Numbered from the stretch's first letter, positions 33,059 through 41,996 are shown. The stretch is 64,000 nucleotides of DNA from JAAXGX01 sp965221595 (GCA_965221595.1 OZ244900.1:2604001-2668000); one strand, 5' to 3'. The notes: a model not told the origin generated them from the letters alone. Translations and numbers: made by a program.

Positions 33059-34054
33059 ATGCACGACGCCGCGGTCCACGACTTCGTTCCCGCGCCACGC
33101 GTCGCGGGCGGCCATCGGATGACGCTCTTCACGTGGGCGCGACCGCGCGCGTTTCCCCGCCTACCGGCGCTGCGCCCGCGCTACTTCGACGTCGCACCCG
33201 ACGCGCGGGTGATGGCGCACTGTTGCTGGCAGCCGGAACCGCGCCGCCGTCCGACCCTCGTCGCGCTGCACGGCCTGGAGGGCTCCAGCTCGGCCCACTA
33301 CATGCGCGGACTGGCCGACAAGGCGTTCGCGCGCGGGTTCAACGCCGTGCTGCTCAACCAGCGCAACTGCGGCGGCACCGAGCACCTGTCGGCGGGTCTG
33401 TACCACTCCGGCATGACAGCCGACCCGCAGGCCGTCATTCGGGAGCTGACCGCCCTGGACGGCCTGCCGTCCATCGTCGTGGTCGGCTACTCGCTGGGCG
33501 GCAACATCGCCCTGAAGCTGGCGGGCGATTACGGCGACGCGGCGCCGGCTGCCGTCCGCGCCGTGTGCGCCGTCTCGCCCACCCTGGACCTCGCGCGCTG
33601 CGTCGAGGCGTTGGAGCGGACCGGCAACGCCGTCTACCAGTGGAACTTCGTCCGCAACCTGAAGCGCCGGATGCGCCGCAAGGCGCGGGCAGTGCCGGGG
33701 CGGTTCGACCTGCGGCCCCTGCGCGCCGTCCGCACGGTGCGGGAGTTCGACGAGGCGTTCACCGCGCCGCACCACGGCTTCCGCGATGCGAGCGACTACT
33801 ACTACCGGGCCAGCAGCCTGCGGGTCGTGGACCGCATCGCGCTGCCGACGCTGATCGTCAGCGCCGACGACGACCCCTTCGTACCTGCCGAGCAGTTTCA
33901 GGATCCGGCGCTGACGGCGAACCCGGCCGTGACGGTCGTCGTCACGCGGGGCGGGGGGCACTGCGGGTTCTTCGCCGAGCCGAGCTCACGATTCGACGGC
34001 TACTGGGCCGAGGCCGCCGCGATCGGGTTCGCAGCCCGTCACGTCGGCCCGTAG
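33059..34054 (+). CDS. Alpha/beta hydrolase, YheT type
   Basis: 331 residues, cytoplasmic. The nucleophile elbow GYSLGGN (Ser near 144) follows VALHGLEGSSSAHYMRGLAD and NQRNCGGTEHLSAGLYHSGM, which are strong YheT/COG0429 marks. The acid DDDPFVP and the His HCGFFAE complete a Ser-Asp-His triad. YheT-like enzymes are predicted carboxylesterases without known physiological substrate. The 3' end overlaps the convergent DUF72 gene by 69 bp, which is unusual for this window. The N-terminus (MHDAAVHDFVPAPRV) is a short extension. No partner gene is evident. Confidence 0.9.
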   Translation: MHDAAVHDFVPAPRVAGGHRMTLFTWARPRAFPRLPALRPRYFDVAPDARVMAHCCWQPEPRRRPTLVALHGLEGSSSAHYMRGLADKAFARGFNAVLLNQRNCGGTEHLSAGLYHSGMTADPQAVIRELTALDGLPSIVVVGYSLGGNIALKLAGDYGDAAPAAVRAVCAVSPTLDLARCVEALERTGNAVYQWNFVRNLKRRMRRKARAVPGRFDLRPLRAVRTVREFDEAFTAPHHGFRDASDYYYRASSLRVVDRIALPTLIVSADDDPFVPAEQFQDPALTANPAVTVVVTRGGGHCGFFAEPSSRFDGYWAEAAAIGFAARHVGP

Positions 34055-34771
34055 GGACTTCAACGCCTCCTGCAGCTCGCGCGCCAGCGCCGGCCCCCGG
34101 CCCTTGTCCTCGTGCTTGAAGTAGACGAACACGTCCGAGCACGCCCGCGCGCCGGTTCGGATGGACTCGGCCCAGCGCCGGATGGCGTCGCGGTCGTACG
34201 CGTCGTCGCGCAGCCGAAAGTAGCCGTGCGGCGCCGTCACGTGCAACGGTGTCGTGAGTCGTCGGCTGTCGGCCACGCACAGCGCCGCGCCGCGGTCGGT
34301 CAGGCTCCGGAAGACGGCCGGGTCGTGCCAGGAGGCGTGGCGGAACTCGAACGCGGCGCGCAGGCCGGACGGCAGCGTGTCGATGAACCCCTCGAGCACG
34401 GCGAGCTCCTTGCGGAACCACGGCGGAAGCTGGAACAGCAGAACCCCCAGCTTCTCTTCCAGCGCCGCCGCCGCGGCGCAGAACGCGTGCGTCACCTCCT
34501 CGCACCCCTGCAGCCGGGCGTCGTGGGTGATCCGCCGTGGCGCCTTGAGCGTGAACCGGAACCCCGGCGGCGTCGCCGCAGCCCACCCCCGCAGCAGCTT
34601 CTCCGTCGGCAGGCGGTGGAAGGTGTAGTTGATCTCCACCGTCGGCAGCCGCTCCGCGTAGTAGGGCAGCATCCTGGCGGCGGAGATCCTGGCCGGGTAG
34701 AAGCTCCCCTTCCACTCGGCATAGTTGTAGCCGGAAGTGCCGACCCAGCACCTCGGGCTGCGGGCGGGCAT
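33986..34771 (-). CDS. DUF72 (YecE-type) TIM-barrel protein
   Basis: 261 residues. DUF72 marks are CWVGTSGYNYAEWKGSFYP at the start, YYAERLPTVEINYTFHRLP, FTLKAPRRITHD, LFQLPPWFRKELAVLEGFID, AFEFRHASWHD and FVYFKHEDKGRGP near the end. The fold is a TIM barrel with metal or nucleic-acid roles proposed but not shown. It overlaps the convergent YheT gene by 69 bp at its 3' end. Two small cysteine-rich genes and a TlpA protein lie upstream on the same strand, with 15 bp to the nearer one, so it may be the end of a transcript. Confidence 0.92.
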   Translation of the reverse strand: MPARSPRCWVGTSGYNYAEWKGSFYPARISAARMLPYYAERLPTVEINYTFHRLPTEKLLRGWAAATPPGFRFTLKAPRRITHDARLQGCEEVTHAFCAAAAALEEKLGVLLFQLPPWFRKELAVLEGFIDTLPSGLRAAFEFRHASWHDPAVFRSLTDRGAALCVADSRRLTTPLHVTAPHGYFRLRDDAYDRDAIRRWAESIRTGARACSDVFVYFKHEDKGRGPALARELQEALKSLRADVTGCEPDRGGLGPVAVES

Positions 34772-34786
34772 GGTCGGGGTGGCGCC

Positions 34787-35089
34787 TCAGTCGAGGTCGA
34801 AGTCGCGGGTGGGGCGCTCGACGGGCTCGCGCTTGGCCTGCTCGAGCGCTTCGTCGAAACGCCGGGACAGCGCCGCGCCGCGGCCCTTCTCGTCGGCCAC
34901 CGACTGCCTGAAGAGCGCCTCGCGGCGGGCGGCCTCCGCGCTCAGGATGCGCCCGGCCTCACCGAGCTCGGGCCTGTCCTCGCGGGCCGGCTCGCTGTGC
35001 GAGACGAGGCGCCTGAGATTCAGGTCGACGACGAGGGTCGATCCGCAGCAGGGGCATTGCAGCTCGAGCTCGGACGCGAGCGTGGCCAT
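34787..35089 (-). CDS. Small zinc-ribbon-like protein (hypothetical)
   Basis: 100 residues from MATLASELELQCPCCGSTLV. The CPCC pair plus VDLNLRRLVSH looks like half of a zinc ribbon. The remainder is charged and helical (GRILSAEAARREALFRQSVA, EALEQAKREPVERP), ending DFDLD. GAGGAGGAGGGG lies about 10 nt before the ATG, at the end of the upstream small gene. I do not recognise a named family. It is translated closely after the 74-residue protein and could act with it. Longer in-frame starts are poor in composition. Confidence 0.65.
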   Translation of the reverse strand: MATLASELELQCPCCGSTLVVDLNLRRLVSHSEPAREDRPELGEAGRILSAEAARREALFRQSVADEKGRGAALSRRFDEALEQAKREPVERPTRDFDLD

Positions 35090-35097
35090 GCGGCCGG

Positions 35098-35322
35098 CTA
35101 CCCCTCCTCCTCGTACTCGCCCTCGGCCGGCGGACTGAGCCGCGTCGACGGCCTGAGGGCCTCGCGGTAGTCGTAGACGGCCATGCCCTGCACATGCAGC
35201 GTGAGATGGCAACCCGGCGCTTTCCGGTCGATGACGACGGTGACCGGGCTGCCCTCGACGCCCTCCCGGAACCGGAGACGGCAGCCGCAGGAGAGACGCG
35301 CATGTGCGAAGCCCTTGAGCAT
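35098..35322 (-). CDS. Small cysteine-containing protein (hypothetical)
   Basis: 74 residues: MLKGFAHARLSCGCRLRFRE, VTVVIDRKAPGCHLTLHVQG and a C-terminal MAVYDYREALRPSTRLSPPA ending with acidic EEEG. Three cysteines (SCGC and PGC) and a His suggest metal binding or a redox role, but no family is known to me. It is followed after 8 bp by the 100-residue CPCC protein, with the acidic end doubling as its ribosome-binding region. It is probably not linked to the TlpA gene, whose 3' end is 37 bp upstream. Confidence 0.6.
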   Translation of the reverse strand: MLKGFAHARLSCGCRLRFREGVEGSPVTVVIDRKAPGCHLTLHVQGMAVYDYREALRPSTRLSPPAEGEYEEEG

Positions 35323-35359
35323 TTTGGAATGATACTACACTGCGCCGTTCGGTCCGAAG

Positions 35360-35941
35360 TTACAGCAGGGCCAGGAGCTGCGCCTCGAACTCGTCCTTCG
35401 TGGCAATCCCGATGTGCGTCTTGCACAGCGTCCCCTCGCGGTCGATCCAGTAGCTGACCGGGAGCCCCCAGATGGGTCCGTAGGCCTCCTGGAAGTCGTC
35501 GCGGCCGAGTCCGACGAGCATGGGATAGTTCACGGCGAACTCCTCGGCGAACGGCCGGATCTGCTCGGGCGTGTCGTCCACCGACAGGCCGAGCACCTGG
35601 AACCCCTGGTCGCCGTACTCGTCCTGCAGCTCGATGAAGCCGGGGATCTCGATCTTGCACGGACCGCACCAGGTGGCCCAGAAATTGAGCAGGATGACCT
35701 TGCCCTTGAACCCGGCCAGGTCGACCTCGTCGCCGTGCATGTCGGCAATCGTGAAGTCCAGGGGGGCCGGACGGGCGTCGTCGTCGCACGTCGCCGCCGT
35801 CTCCGCGGCGGCAGCCACCTCCGCGGCCGCCGCGCCGGCGGCGGGCGCAGGCGACTCGACGGTCACGCTCCGGATGGCCGGCAGCGTCAACAACCCCAGC
35901 GCCAGAGCGGCTCCCGCAGCAAGCATCCACCGTATCGACAT
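35360..35941 (-). CDS. TlpA/ResA-like exported thioredoxin
   Basis: 193 residues from MSIRWMLAAGAALALGLLTL, a signal peptide or membrane anchor. An Ala/Glu-rich spacer (about 28-55) precedes a thioredoxin domain: DFTIADMHGDEVDLAGFKGK, LLNFWATWCGPCKIEIPGFI (WCGPC active site), LGLSVDDTPEQIRPFAEEFA and the cis-Pro loop GLPVSYWIDREG. Such proteins reduce disulfides in the periplasm, often for cytochrome c maturation, which suits the many c-type haem proteins in the window. Two other cysteines are at TCDDDARP and TLCKTHIG. It is divergent from the metallopeptidase gene at 36187 across 245 bp. Confidence 0.92.
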   Translation of the reverse strand: MSIRWMLAAGAALALGLLTLPAIRSVTVESPAPAAGAAAAEVAAAAETAATCDDDARPAPLDFTIADMHGDEVDLAGFKGKVILLNFWATWCGPCKIEIPGFIELQDEYGDQGFQVLGLSVDDTPEQIRPFAEEFAVNYPMLVGLGRDDFQEAYGPIWGLPVSYWIDREGTLCKTHIGIATKDEFEAQLLALL

Positions 35942-36186
35942 GTTCACCTCGCTGTGCTCCGCAGTATCCGCCGACCGCGCATCGCCCCGGCGACCGACGG
36001 CGAATCGGGCCCGGCAGCCCGGCATTTGCCAGCGTAGCACAACGCCCGCCCGGCCCGACAGGCGGCGACGATTCGACACCGGGGGGCGGCCCGACGGGTC
36101 GCCGGCCGCCGCGTTGCCGCCCCGCCGGGCCTGCAGTAAGATGGATCGAGGTGTCAGCCCTGCCGGGCCTGCCGGGAGGTACTTCC

Positions 36187-39100
36187 ATGTCGCGCAGCCA
36201 TCCTCGGTCCGCAAGCGGGATCCGTGTATCTGCCGCGCTCGCATTCGTGCTGGCGCTGGCCTGCGGGGCCGCTGTGCCGGTGCACGCCCAGACGGACTTC
36301 ATCCCGTACTGGGGCAAGAACCGCGTCAAGTACGACAAGTTCGACTGGCATATCTACACGACCGATCACTTCGAGATCTACTACTACCCCGAGCTGGAAG
36401 AGCACCTCGAGCGGATTGCGGGGTACGCCGAGAGCGCCTACCAGGAGATCAGCGCCCGGCTGCGGCACGACCTCGGCTTCGTCGTGCCGTTGATCTGCTT
36501 CAAGACCCACAGCGAGTTCGAGCAGCAGAACATCATCCCGGGTGCCAGCCCCGAAGGCGTCGGCGCCTTCGCCGAGCCGCAGCGCAACCGCATCGTGCTG
36601 CCGATTGACGAGGGCCCCGACGGGCTCTACCGCCTGATCACCCACGAGCTGACCCACGTCTTCGAGTTCGACATCATTCCGCGCGGCCTCATCCGCAACA
36701 ACGTGCCGCTGTGGGTCGACGAGGGGCTGGCGGACCATCTCGCGGGCGTGTGGCGGCCGCTCGACATCATGCAGGTCCGCGACCTGGCCGTGTCCGACAC
36801 GGTGCCGTCGATGACCGAGTTCCAGAGATACGGCGGCTTCGCGAGCGGGCGGGTCGTCTACAACCTCGGACACGCCGCCTTCGAGTTCATCGAGCAGCGC
36901 TGGGGCGACGAGGGCATCCGGCGCTTCATGTTCGCGCTGCGGCGCACCGCGGTCGGCGGCGGCGGCGATCCCTACGAGGAGGCGTTCGACCTGGAGGCCG
37001 AGGAGTTCGACGACGAGTTCAAGAAGTACCTGGATGAACGGTTCGAGGCATTTCGCGACAAGGAGCGCCCCACGGACTACGGCCGCAACCTGGCGCCGGA
37101 CCCGCTGCGCTCCCGCTATCCGGTTCTGATCTCGATCGAGGCCTCCCCCTCCGGCGAGGTCATCGCGGCGGCAGCCCTCAACCGCAAGGACCGCGAACTC
37201 GACATCGTCCTCATTTCGTCCCACACGGGCGAGGTCATCCGGAATCTGACCGAAGGCTTCGATCAGGACTTCGGGTTCCAGTACATCGCGACGCTGGGGC
37301 TGCGCTTCAACACCGTGCCGTGGATGTCCTGGTCACCCGACGGCGACCGCCTGGCCTACTTCGTCCGCAGGAACAAGTACAAGTCGCTGGTCATCCAAAA
37401 CGTGGTGACGCGGGAGATCGAGCATCTGATCGATCTGGACATGGTCGACGAGCCGGAGTCGCCCGACTTCGCGCCCGACGGCCGCAGCGTGGTCTTCTCG
37501 GCCCTGACCCGGGCCGTCGGCGACATCTACCGCATCGACCTCGAGACGCGCGAGGTCACCAACCTGACCACCGACAGGCTGGCGGACTACGCGCCGGTGT
37601 ACGCACCGGACGGCAACAGCGTCCTGCACCTGAAGCGCGTCGGCAGCAACAACAAGCTGTTCAGGCTCGACCTCGCAACCGGCGAGCAGACCCAGTTGAC
37701 GTTCGGCACCCATGACGAGGGCGGCGCGCAGTTCATCGACGAGCGCACCGTCGTGTTCTCTTCGACCGCGGTCGATCCGGGCCAGCCGATCGATCCGGAC
37801 ACGGCCCGCGACGGCGAGATCTTCAACGTGTGGACGCTGGACATCCAGAACGGGGAGCTGCGCCAGTACACCGACTCCGCGACCGGCAACGTCAACCCGA
37901 TCGTGGTGGCGCCGGGGGAGGACGATCCGGCCGACCGGATCGCGTTCATCACCTACTACAAGGGCGAGTACGGGCTCCATACGGTGGTCCGCGACGACGC
38001 GCTGTACACGGCCTCGACGACGGACTTCGGGGGGGCGGGGCCCGTCATCGACTTCCAGGCCCCGCTCACGCACACGCTCATCGGCGACAACGCGCGGCAG
38101 AAGGGCGCCTTCGAGAACATCTACCTGGAGGGCCGGCCGCCGCTGAACCTCGGGATGACGAGCAACGGGGACTTTCTCGGCGGCACCCAGATCACCTTCA
38201 CGGACGTGCTGGGAGACCAGCAGTTCAGCGTGCTGGCCTACTCCCTGTCGGTGTACCGCACGCTCGGGTTTTCGTACGCGAACCTGGCCGGCCGCATGCA
38301 GTTCGCGCTGCAGGGCTACTCGCAGGAGCAGTTCTTCTACGGCTACCAGCCGGGGCTCGCGTTCAATCCGGGGCTGGTCGGCCTGTTGAGCCGCGACGAT
38401 GCCATCGCGGTCCGCACCGTGCGCGGCGGCTCCGCGTTTGCAATCTATCCGTTCGACCGGTTCCGGCGCCTGGAATTCTCGGGCGGCCTGTTCAGCTACA
38501 AGGAACGCTACGACAACCCGTCGCTGCAGGTGGCATCGGAGGCCTTCCAGCAGCAGAACTTCGGCACGGTGCTCTTCCGCGACGGCAACTTCATGCCGCT
38601 CGGCATCAACTACGTGCAGGAGACGAGCGTCTTCCGCGAGTTCGGCCCGATTGCCGGCAACACGGTCCGCCTGGCGTACGAGTACGCGCCGTCGTTCGGC
38701 GAGCTGTTGTCGCGGCAGACCGTGGACATCGACGCGCGCTACTACCTGCGCATTGCCGAAACGGGCGTGCTGGCGCTCCGGGGGCGGGGCTTCAAGAGCT
38801 GGGGCGAGTTCCCCGACTTCTTCTACTTCGGCGGCAACTCCGACATGCGCGGGTACGACTATCTCCAGTTCCTGGGGCACCAGACCTTCTTCGGCAACAT
38901 GGAGCTCCGCTTCCCGCTCATCGAGGCGATGGCCACGCCGATCGGCGTACTCGGGGGCATCCGCGGCACGTTCTTCTTCAACTTCGGGATGGCCGGCTTC
39001 AACGACGTGCCGCTCAACGGGTGGTCGAGCAGCCCGAGCGTGGTGCGGCCGGTGGTCGGCTACGTCCAGAACCCCGACACGGGCGCGTGGGACGAGGTAT

Positions 39101-39321
39101 TCGGCACGCCCCGGGCCATCGATGGATTCCGCCTCGTGAATGCCCGGGCGTCGTACGGCTTCAGCCTGACGACGCTGGCCATCGGCATCCCGATCCACCT
39201 CGACTGGTCGTGGCGGACGCTGTTCAACAAGGAGTGGGAGGACGTCGTCTTCGCCGCCACAGGCGGCAGCGAGGACTTCCGGCGCGTGCGCCTGTCGCTC
39301 TGGATCGGCTTCGACTTCTGA
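36187..39321 (+). CDS. Gluzincin peptidase / TolB-propeller / Omp85-like barrel fusion
   Basis: 1044 residues from MSRSHPRSASG with GGGAGGT 8 nt upstream; signal peptide to about residue 35. Residues about 45-310 are a peptidase-MA-like metallopeptidase with HELTH at 153-157 and the third ligand E179 in WVDEGLADHLAG. About 310-625 are TolB/PD40 propeller repeats (SWSPDGDRLAYF, DFAPDGRSVVFS, YAPDGNSVLHL). From about 650 to the end are aromatic, alternating strands of a BamA/Omp85-type outer-membrane barrel ending IGFDF, with RGYDYLQFLG and LRFPLIE. The C-terminal aromatic residue suits Bam insertion. A surface-anchored peptidase is the simplest reading. No truncation is seen. Confidence 0.9.
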   Translation: MSRSHPRSASGIRVSAALAFVLALACGAAVPVHAQTDFIPYWGKNRVKYDKFDWHIYTTDHFEIYYYPELEEHLERIAGYAESAYQEISARLRHDLGFVVPLICFKTHSEFEQQNIIPGASPEGVGAFAEPQRNRIVLPIDEGPDGLYRLITHELTHVFEFDIIPRGLIRNNVPLWVDEGLADHLAGVWRPLDIMQVRDLAVSDTVPSMTEFQRYGGFASGRVVYNLGHAAFEFIEQRWGDEGIRRFMFALRRTAVGGGGDPYEEAFDLEAEEFDDEFKKYLDERFEAFRDKERPTDYGRNLAPDPLRSRYPVLISIEASPSGEVIAAAALNRKDRELDIVLISSHTGEVIRNLTEGFDQDFGFQYIATLGLRFNTVPWMSWSPDGDRLAYFVRRNKYKSLVIQNVVTREIEHLIDLDMVDEPESPDFAPDGRSVVFSALTRAVGDIYRIDLETREVTNLTTDRLADYAPVYAPDGNSVLHLKRVGSNNKLFRLDLATGEQTQLTFGTHDEGGAQFIDERTVVFSSTAVDPGQPIDPDTARDGEIFNVWTLDIQNGELRQYTDSATGNVNPIVVAPGEDDPADRIAFITYYKGEYGLHTVVRDDALYTASTTDFGGAGPVIDFQAPLTHTLIGDNARQKGAFENIYLEGRPPLNLGMTSNGDFLGGTQITFTDVLGDQQFSVLAYSLSVYRTLGFSYANLAGRMQFALQGYSQEQFFYGYQPGLAFNPGLVGLLSRDDAIAVRTVRGGSAFAIYPFDRFRRLEFSGGLFSYKERYDNPSLQVASEAFQQQNFGTVLFRDGNFMPLGINYVQETSVFREFGPIAGNTVRLAYEYAPSFGELLSRQTVDIDARYYLRIAETGVLALRGRGFKSWGEFPDFFYFGGNSDMRGYDYLQFLGHQTFFGNMELRFPLIEAMATPIGVLGGIRGTFFFNFGMAGFNDVPLNGWSSSPSVVRPVVGYVQNPDTGAWDEVFGTPRAIDGFRLVNARASYGFSLTTLAIGIPIHLDWSWRTLFNKEWEDVVFAATGGSEDFRRVRLSLWIGFDF

Positions 39322-39343
39322 GGCGCCGGGCGGCAGCCGAGGC

Positions 39344-40882
39344 TCACAGACGCGCGAGCCGCAGCAGCGCGCGGTCCAGGTCGAGCGTGACCCGGTAGTC
39401 GCGCAGGAATCTGTGCCCGACGATGCCGCCGATGTGGAAGCCGAGCAGGGCGCTCGGCCGGTGCAGGTTGAGCACCACGACCGCCAGGTTGTCGTACCGG
39501 ATCCGGTCGCCGAAGGCCAACCGCACGCCGGGCAGCAGGAACGCCTCCTTGTCCCAGCCGGACGTGCCGAAGACCTGCAGCGGGATGTGACGCGGCGGGG
39601 CCAGGCCGATGCTCCCGACCGTGCCGATGCTGAGCGAGACCACCTCCCCGCCCGTATCGACCACGAAGCTCCGCGGATGCTCCTCGTTGACGATGCCCCG
39701 CACCAGCGCCAGACGGTTGATGCGCATCGGTAGCTCGACGTCCGCCGGCGTCTCGGGCAGCCGGCGGGCGAGCAGCAACCGGCCGGTCCCGTAGTCGAGC
39801 GTCGCGGACAACCCGAGCGCTACCGGCGAGATGCTGTCGCGGACGCGGCGAACCGGAAGATCGGCGAGGGGCGGGTTCTTGATGATGGCCGGCAGATTGC
39901 GGACTTCCAGCGAGCCGATCGCAAGAGCATCGACGCGCCCTATCTCCAGTCCCCGCACGCCGACCTCCCCCACGCCGGCGCTGATTGTCGTGGTCACCGC
40001 CGGCACGCCCATCCGCTCGGCGGTCTGTTGCGACAGGACCATCTGCTCGGCCCCGGTGTCGACCACGAGATCGATCACGTCACCGCCGTTGACCCGCCCG
40101 CGCACGACGACCTTGTCCTGCTCGAGGCGGAACGGAACGGTGTGCACCCCCCCGGGGTCCGTCGTGATCTCGAACGGGACGCGGTCACCGAAGGAACGCA
40201 GCAGCAGGAGCTCGGACCGCGCCCACTCGGTGCGCCGGTTGCGCCGTACGGCGGGGAGCCGCTCGACGTACTGCTCCAACGCATCGCCCGCTTCCGGGTA
40301 GCGGTGGAGCCGGCGGTAGATCGACCCCAGGGTGTGGTAGAACTCCCCGCGCTCGGCACCCGACCCGATGGCGGCCCGCGCCTCCAGCAGCGCCTCATCG
40401 AGTCGGTTGCGCGCCGCCAGGCTGCGGGCCAGGCCGTGCCGCGCACCGCGGCTGGCGGGATGCACGGCAAGGATGTCGCGGTAGATCGCCTCGGCCTCGT
40501 CGAACAACCCGTAGGCCCAGAACGCATCGGCCTGGAGCGAGCGGACTTCGGGATCGGGCGAGCCCAGCCCGCCGAGGACCACCGCCTCTCGATAGGCCCG
40601 GTTGAATTCGGCAACCGTGACGAGCGAGCGCAGCAGGCCGACCGAGGCGCGCACGGCCTGGGCCGGCGTGGCGCCGGTCTTGGCCCGCTCGTACGCGGCG
40701 ATGGCTTCCCAGTAGCGCTCGTCGCCGCGCAGGAGATCCGCAATCTCCAGTTGCAGTTCGCTGCGCGCGGAGTCGGCTGTGGAGTTCGCCCCGAGCGCGG
40801 CCGACAGCGCCGCCGCGAGCGCAAGCACGCACAAGCCCCCGCGAACACCGACCCGCCGGCGGCTTCCCGTAGGCGACATCAT
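39344..40882 (-). CDS. TPR plus double retropepsin-like aspartic protease
   Basis: 512 residues with a signal peptide (VGVRGGLCVLALAAALSAAL). Residues about 40-215 are TPR-like helices (SVGLLRSLVTVAEFNRAYRE, AFWAYGLFDEAEAIYRDILA, LGSIYRRLHRYPEAGDALEQ). Two retropepsin-like domains follow, with catalytic DTG at 275-277 (LVVDTGAEQMVLS) and 409-411 (FVVDTGGEVVSLS); the second ends in GGIVGHRFLRDYRVTLDLD. Having both DTG motifs in one chain suggests a bilobal enzyme that need not dimerise. It is transcribed behind the nuoB-nuoI genes, 43 bp from nuoI, though a functional link is not evident. The substrate is unknown. Confidence 0.88.
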   Translation of the reverse strand: MMSPTGSRRRVGVRGGLCVLALAAALSAALGANSTADSARSELQLEIADLLRGDERYWEAIAAYERAKTGATPAQAVRASVGLLRSLVTVAEFNRAYREAVVLGGLGSPDPEVRSLQADAFWAYGLFDEAEAIYRDILAVHPASRGARHGLARSLAARNRLDEALLEARAAIGSGAERGEFYHTLGSIYRRLHRYPEAGDALEQYVERLPAVRRNRRTEWARSELLLLRSFGDRVPFEITTDPGGVHTVPFRLEQDKVVVRGRVNGGDVIDLVVDTGAEQMVLSQQTAERMGVPAVTTTISAGVGEVGVRGLEIGRVDALAIGSLEVRNLPAIIKNPPLADLPVRRVRDSISPVALGLSATLDYGTGRLLLARRLPETPADVELPMRINRLALVRGIVNEEHPRSFVVDTGGEVVSLSIGTVGSIGLAPPRHIPLQVFGTSGWDKEAFLLPGVRLAFGDRIRYDNLAVVVLNLHRPSALLGFHIGGIVGHRFLRDYRVTLDLDRALLRLARL

Positions 40883-40925
40883 GCCCTTGCGGCGACGGCA
40901 GGACCGCTCCCGCGGGGAGCAGCGG

Positions 40926-41396
40926 CTACCGATTGTACTGCTGAATCGGCAGTCCGTCGTACATTTCGTCGACGCGCAGAATCTGCGAATGACGGCTGTA
41001 GGTGCCCAGTTCGTAGTCCTCGCTCATGATGAGCGCCTTGACCGGCTTGGTCGGACAGACCTCCGAACACAGCCCGCAAAAGCTGCACCGGGAAAGGTTG
41101 AAGTCGAAGTAGTCGAGGACCTTGATCTTGTGTCCCGGCTCGCGGTGTCCGCCCAGATCGATGAGATCGTCGGGACAGGCCTTGGCGCACTGATCGCAGA
41201 CGATGCATGTCTGTGCGCCGGTCTCGGGCTCGACCTGCAGGCGGAGCACACCGCGGAAGCGCGGGGCCACCGGCCGGCGTTCGGCCGGATACTGAAAGGT
41301 GAAGGCCGGTCGCGGCGTGTAACGGAGCGTGACGAAGAGCCCCTTCAGCAGGTCGACCAGGAAGATGCGCCGGAACAGGCTGGTCAGTGACTGCAC
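40926..41396 (-). CDS. nuoI: NADH-quinone oxidoreductase subunit I
   Basis: 156 residues from a GTG at 41396, 2 bp after the nuoB stop. It carries two [4Fe-4S] clusters, CIVCDQCAKACP and CSFCGLCSEVCP, which are N6a/N6b of complex I, and the N-terminal segment LLKGLFVTLRYTPRPAFTFQ contacting the membrane arm. It forms a pair with nuoB; the other nuo genes are not in the window. The tail RHSQILRVDEMYDGLPIQQY is longer than in some homologues. Its product works at the inner membrane face in electron transfer from NADH or ferredoxin toward quinone. Start choice rests on frame and spacing. Confidence 0.9.
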   Translation of the reverse strand: MQSLTSLFRRIFLVDLLKGLFVTLRYTPRPAFTFQYPAERRPVAPRFRGVLRLQVEPETGAQTCIVCDQCAKACPDDLIDLGGHREPGHKIKVLDYFDFNLSRCSFCGLCSEVCPTKPVKALIMSEDYELGTYSRHSQILRVDEMYDGLPIQQYNR

Positions 41397-41398
41397 GT

Positions 41399-41935
41399 CT
41401 ACCCCCGCTCCCCGACCACGACCGGTTCCGTCTGCCCCGCCATGATGACGCGTTCCCGGCGCAGCACCGTGCTTTCCTTGCGGATCTTGTCCTGCAGCCG
41501 CATGAGCCCGTACAGCAGGGCCTCCGGACGGGGCGGACAACCCGACACGTACACGTCCACGGGGACGATCTTGTCCACGCCCTGCAGCACGCTGTAGGTC
41601 GGAAACGGGCCGCCGGCGTTCGAGCAGCTGCCCATCGAGATGACCCACTTCGGCTCCGGCATCTGATCGTACAGCCGCCGCAGCACGGGCGCCATCTTCT
41701 TGGTGACTGTGCCGGCGACGATCATCAGATCCGCCTGCCGCGGCGAGGCACGGAACACCTCGGCGCCGAAACGCGCGATGTCGTAGCGCGACGTCGAGGT
41801 CGCGATCATCTCGATGGCGCAGCACGCCAACCCGAAGCCCATCGGCCACAGCGACGACTGCCGCGCCCAGTTCAGCACCTGGTCGACGTTCGTCGTGATG
41901 AAGTTGTCCGAGAACCGGTGATCAATCAGCCCCAT
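41399..41935 (-). CDS. nuoB: NADH-quinone oxidoreductase subunit B
   Basis: 178 residues. NuoB holds cluster N2 next to the quinone site. Signature motifs are NWARQSSLWPMGFGLACCAI (tandem Cys), RYDIARFGAEVFRASPRQAD, GTVTKKMAPVLRRLYDQMPE, WVISMGSCSNAGGPFPTYSV and the last ligand in YVSGCPPRPEALL. The start MGLIDHRF fits the family; the open frame extends upstream into the ferredoxin gene's spacer. It precedes nuoI by 2 bp and follows the ferredoxin after 61 bp. A nuoB-nuoI pair without the usual nuoC, D and others is unusual; those could be encoded elsewhere. Confidence 0.93.
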   Translation of the reverse strand: MGLIDHRFSDNFITTNVDQVLNWARQSSLWPMGFGLACCAIEMIATSTSRYDIARFGAEVFRASPRQADLMIVAGTVTKKMAPVLRRLYDQMPEPKWVISMGSCSNAGGPFPTYSVLQGVDKIVPVDVYVSGCPPRPEALLYGLMRLQDKIRKESTVLRRERVIMAGQTEPVVVGERG

Positions 41936-41996
41936 GCGCAGACCCCCGCGGTGCGGCATGCCCGGCACCCGAAGCGCCCGGCTGCCGCGTCGCCTG

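Noticed and set aside
36131..36142. TAAGAT as -10 box of the metallopeptidase fusion gene
   Set aside because: Position is plausible (45 bp upstream) but there is no -35 and the match is imperfect, so it was not listed.
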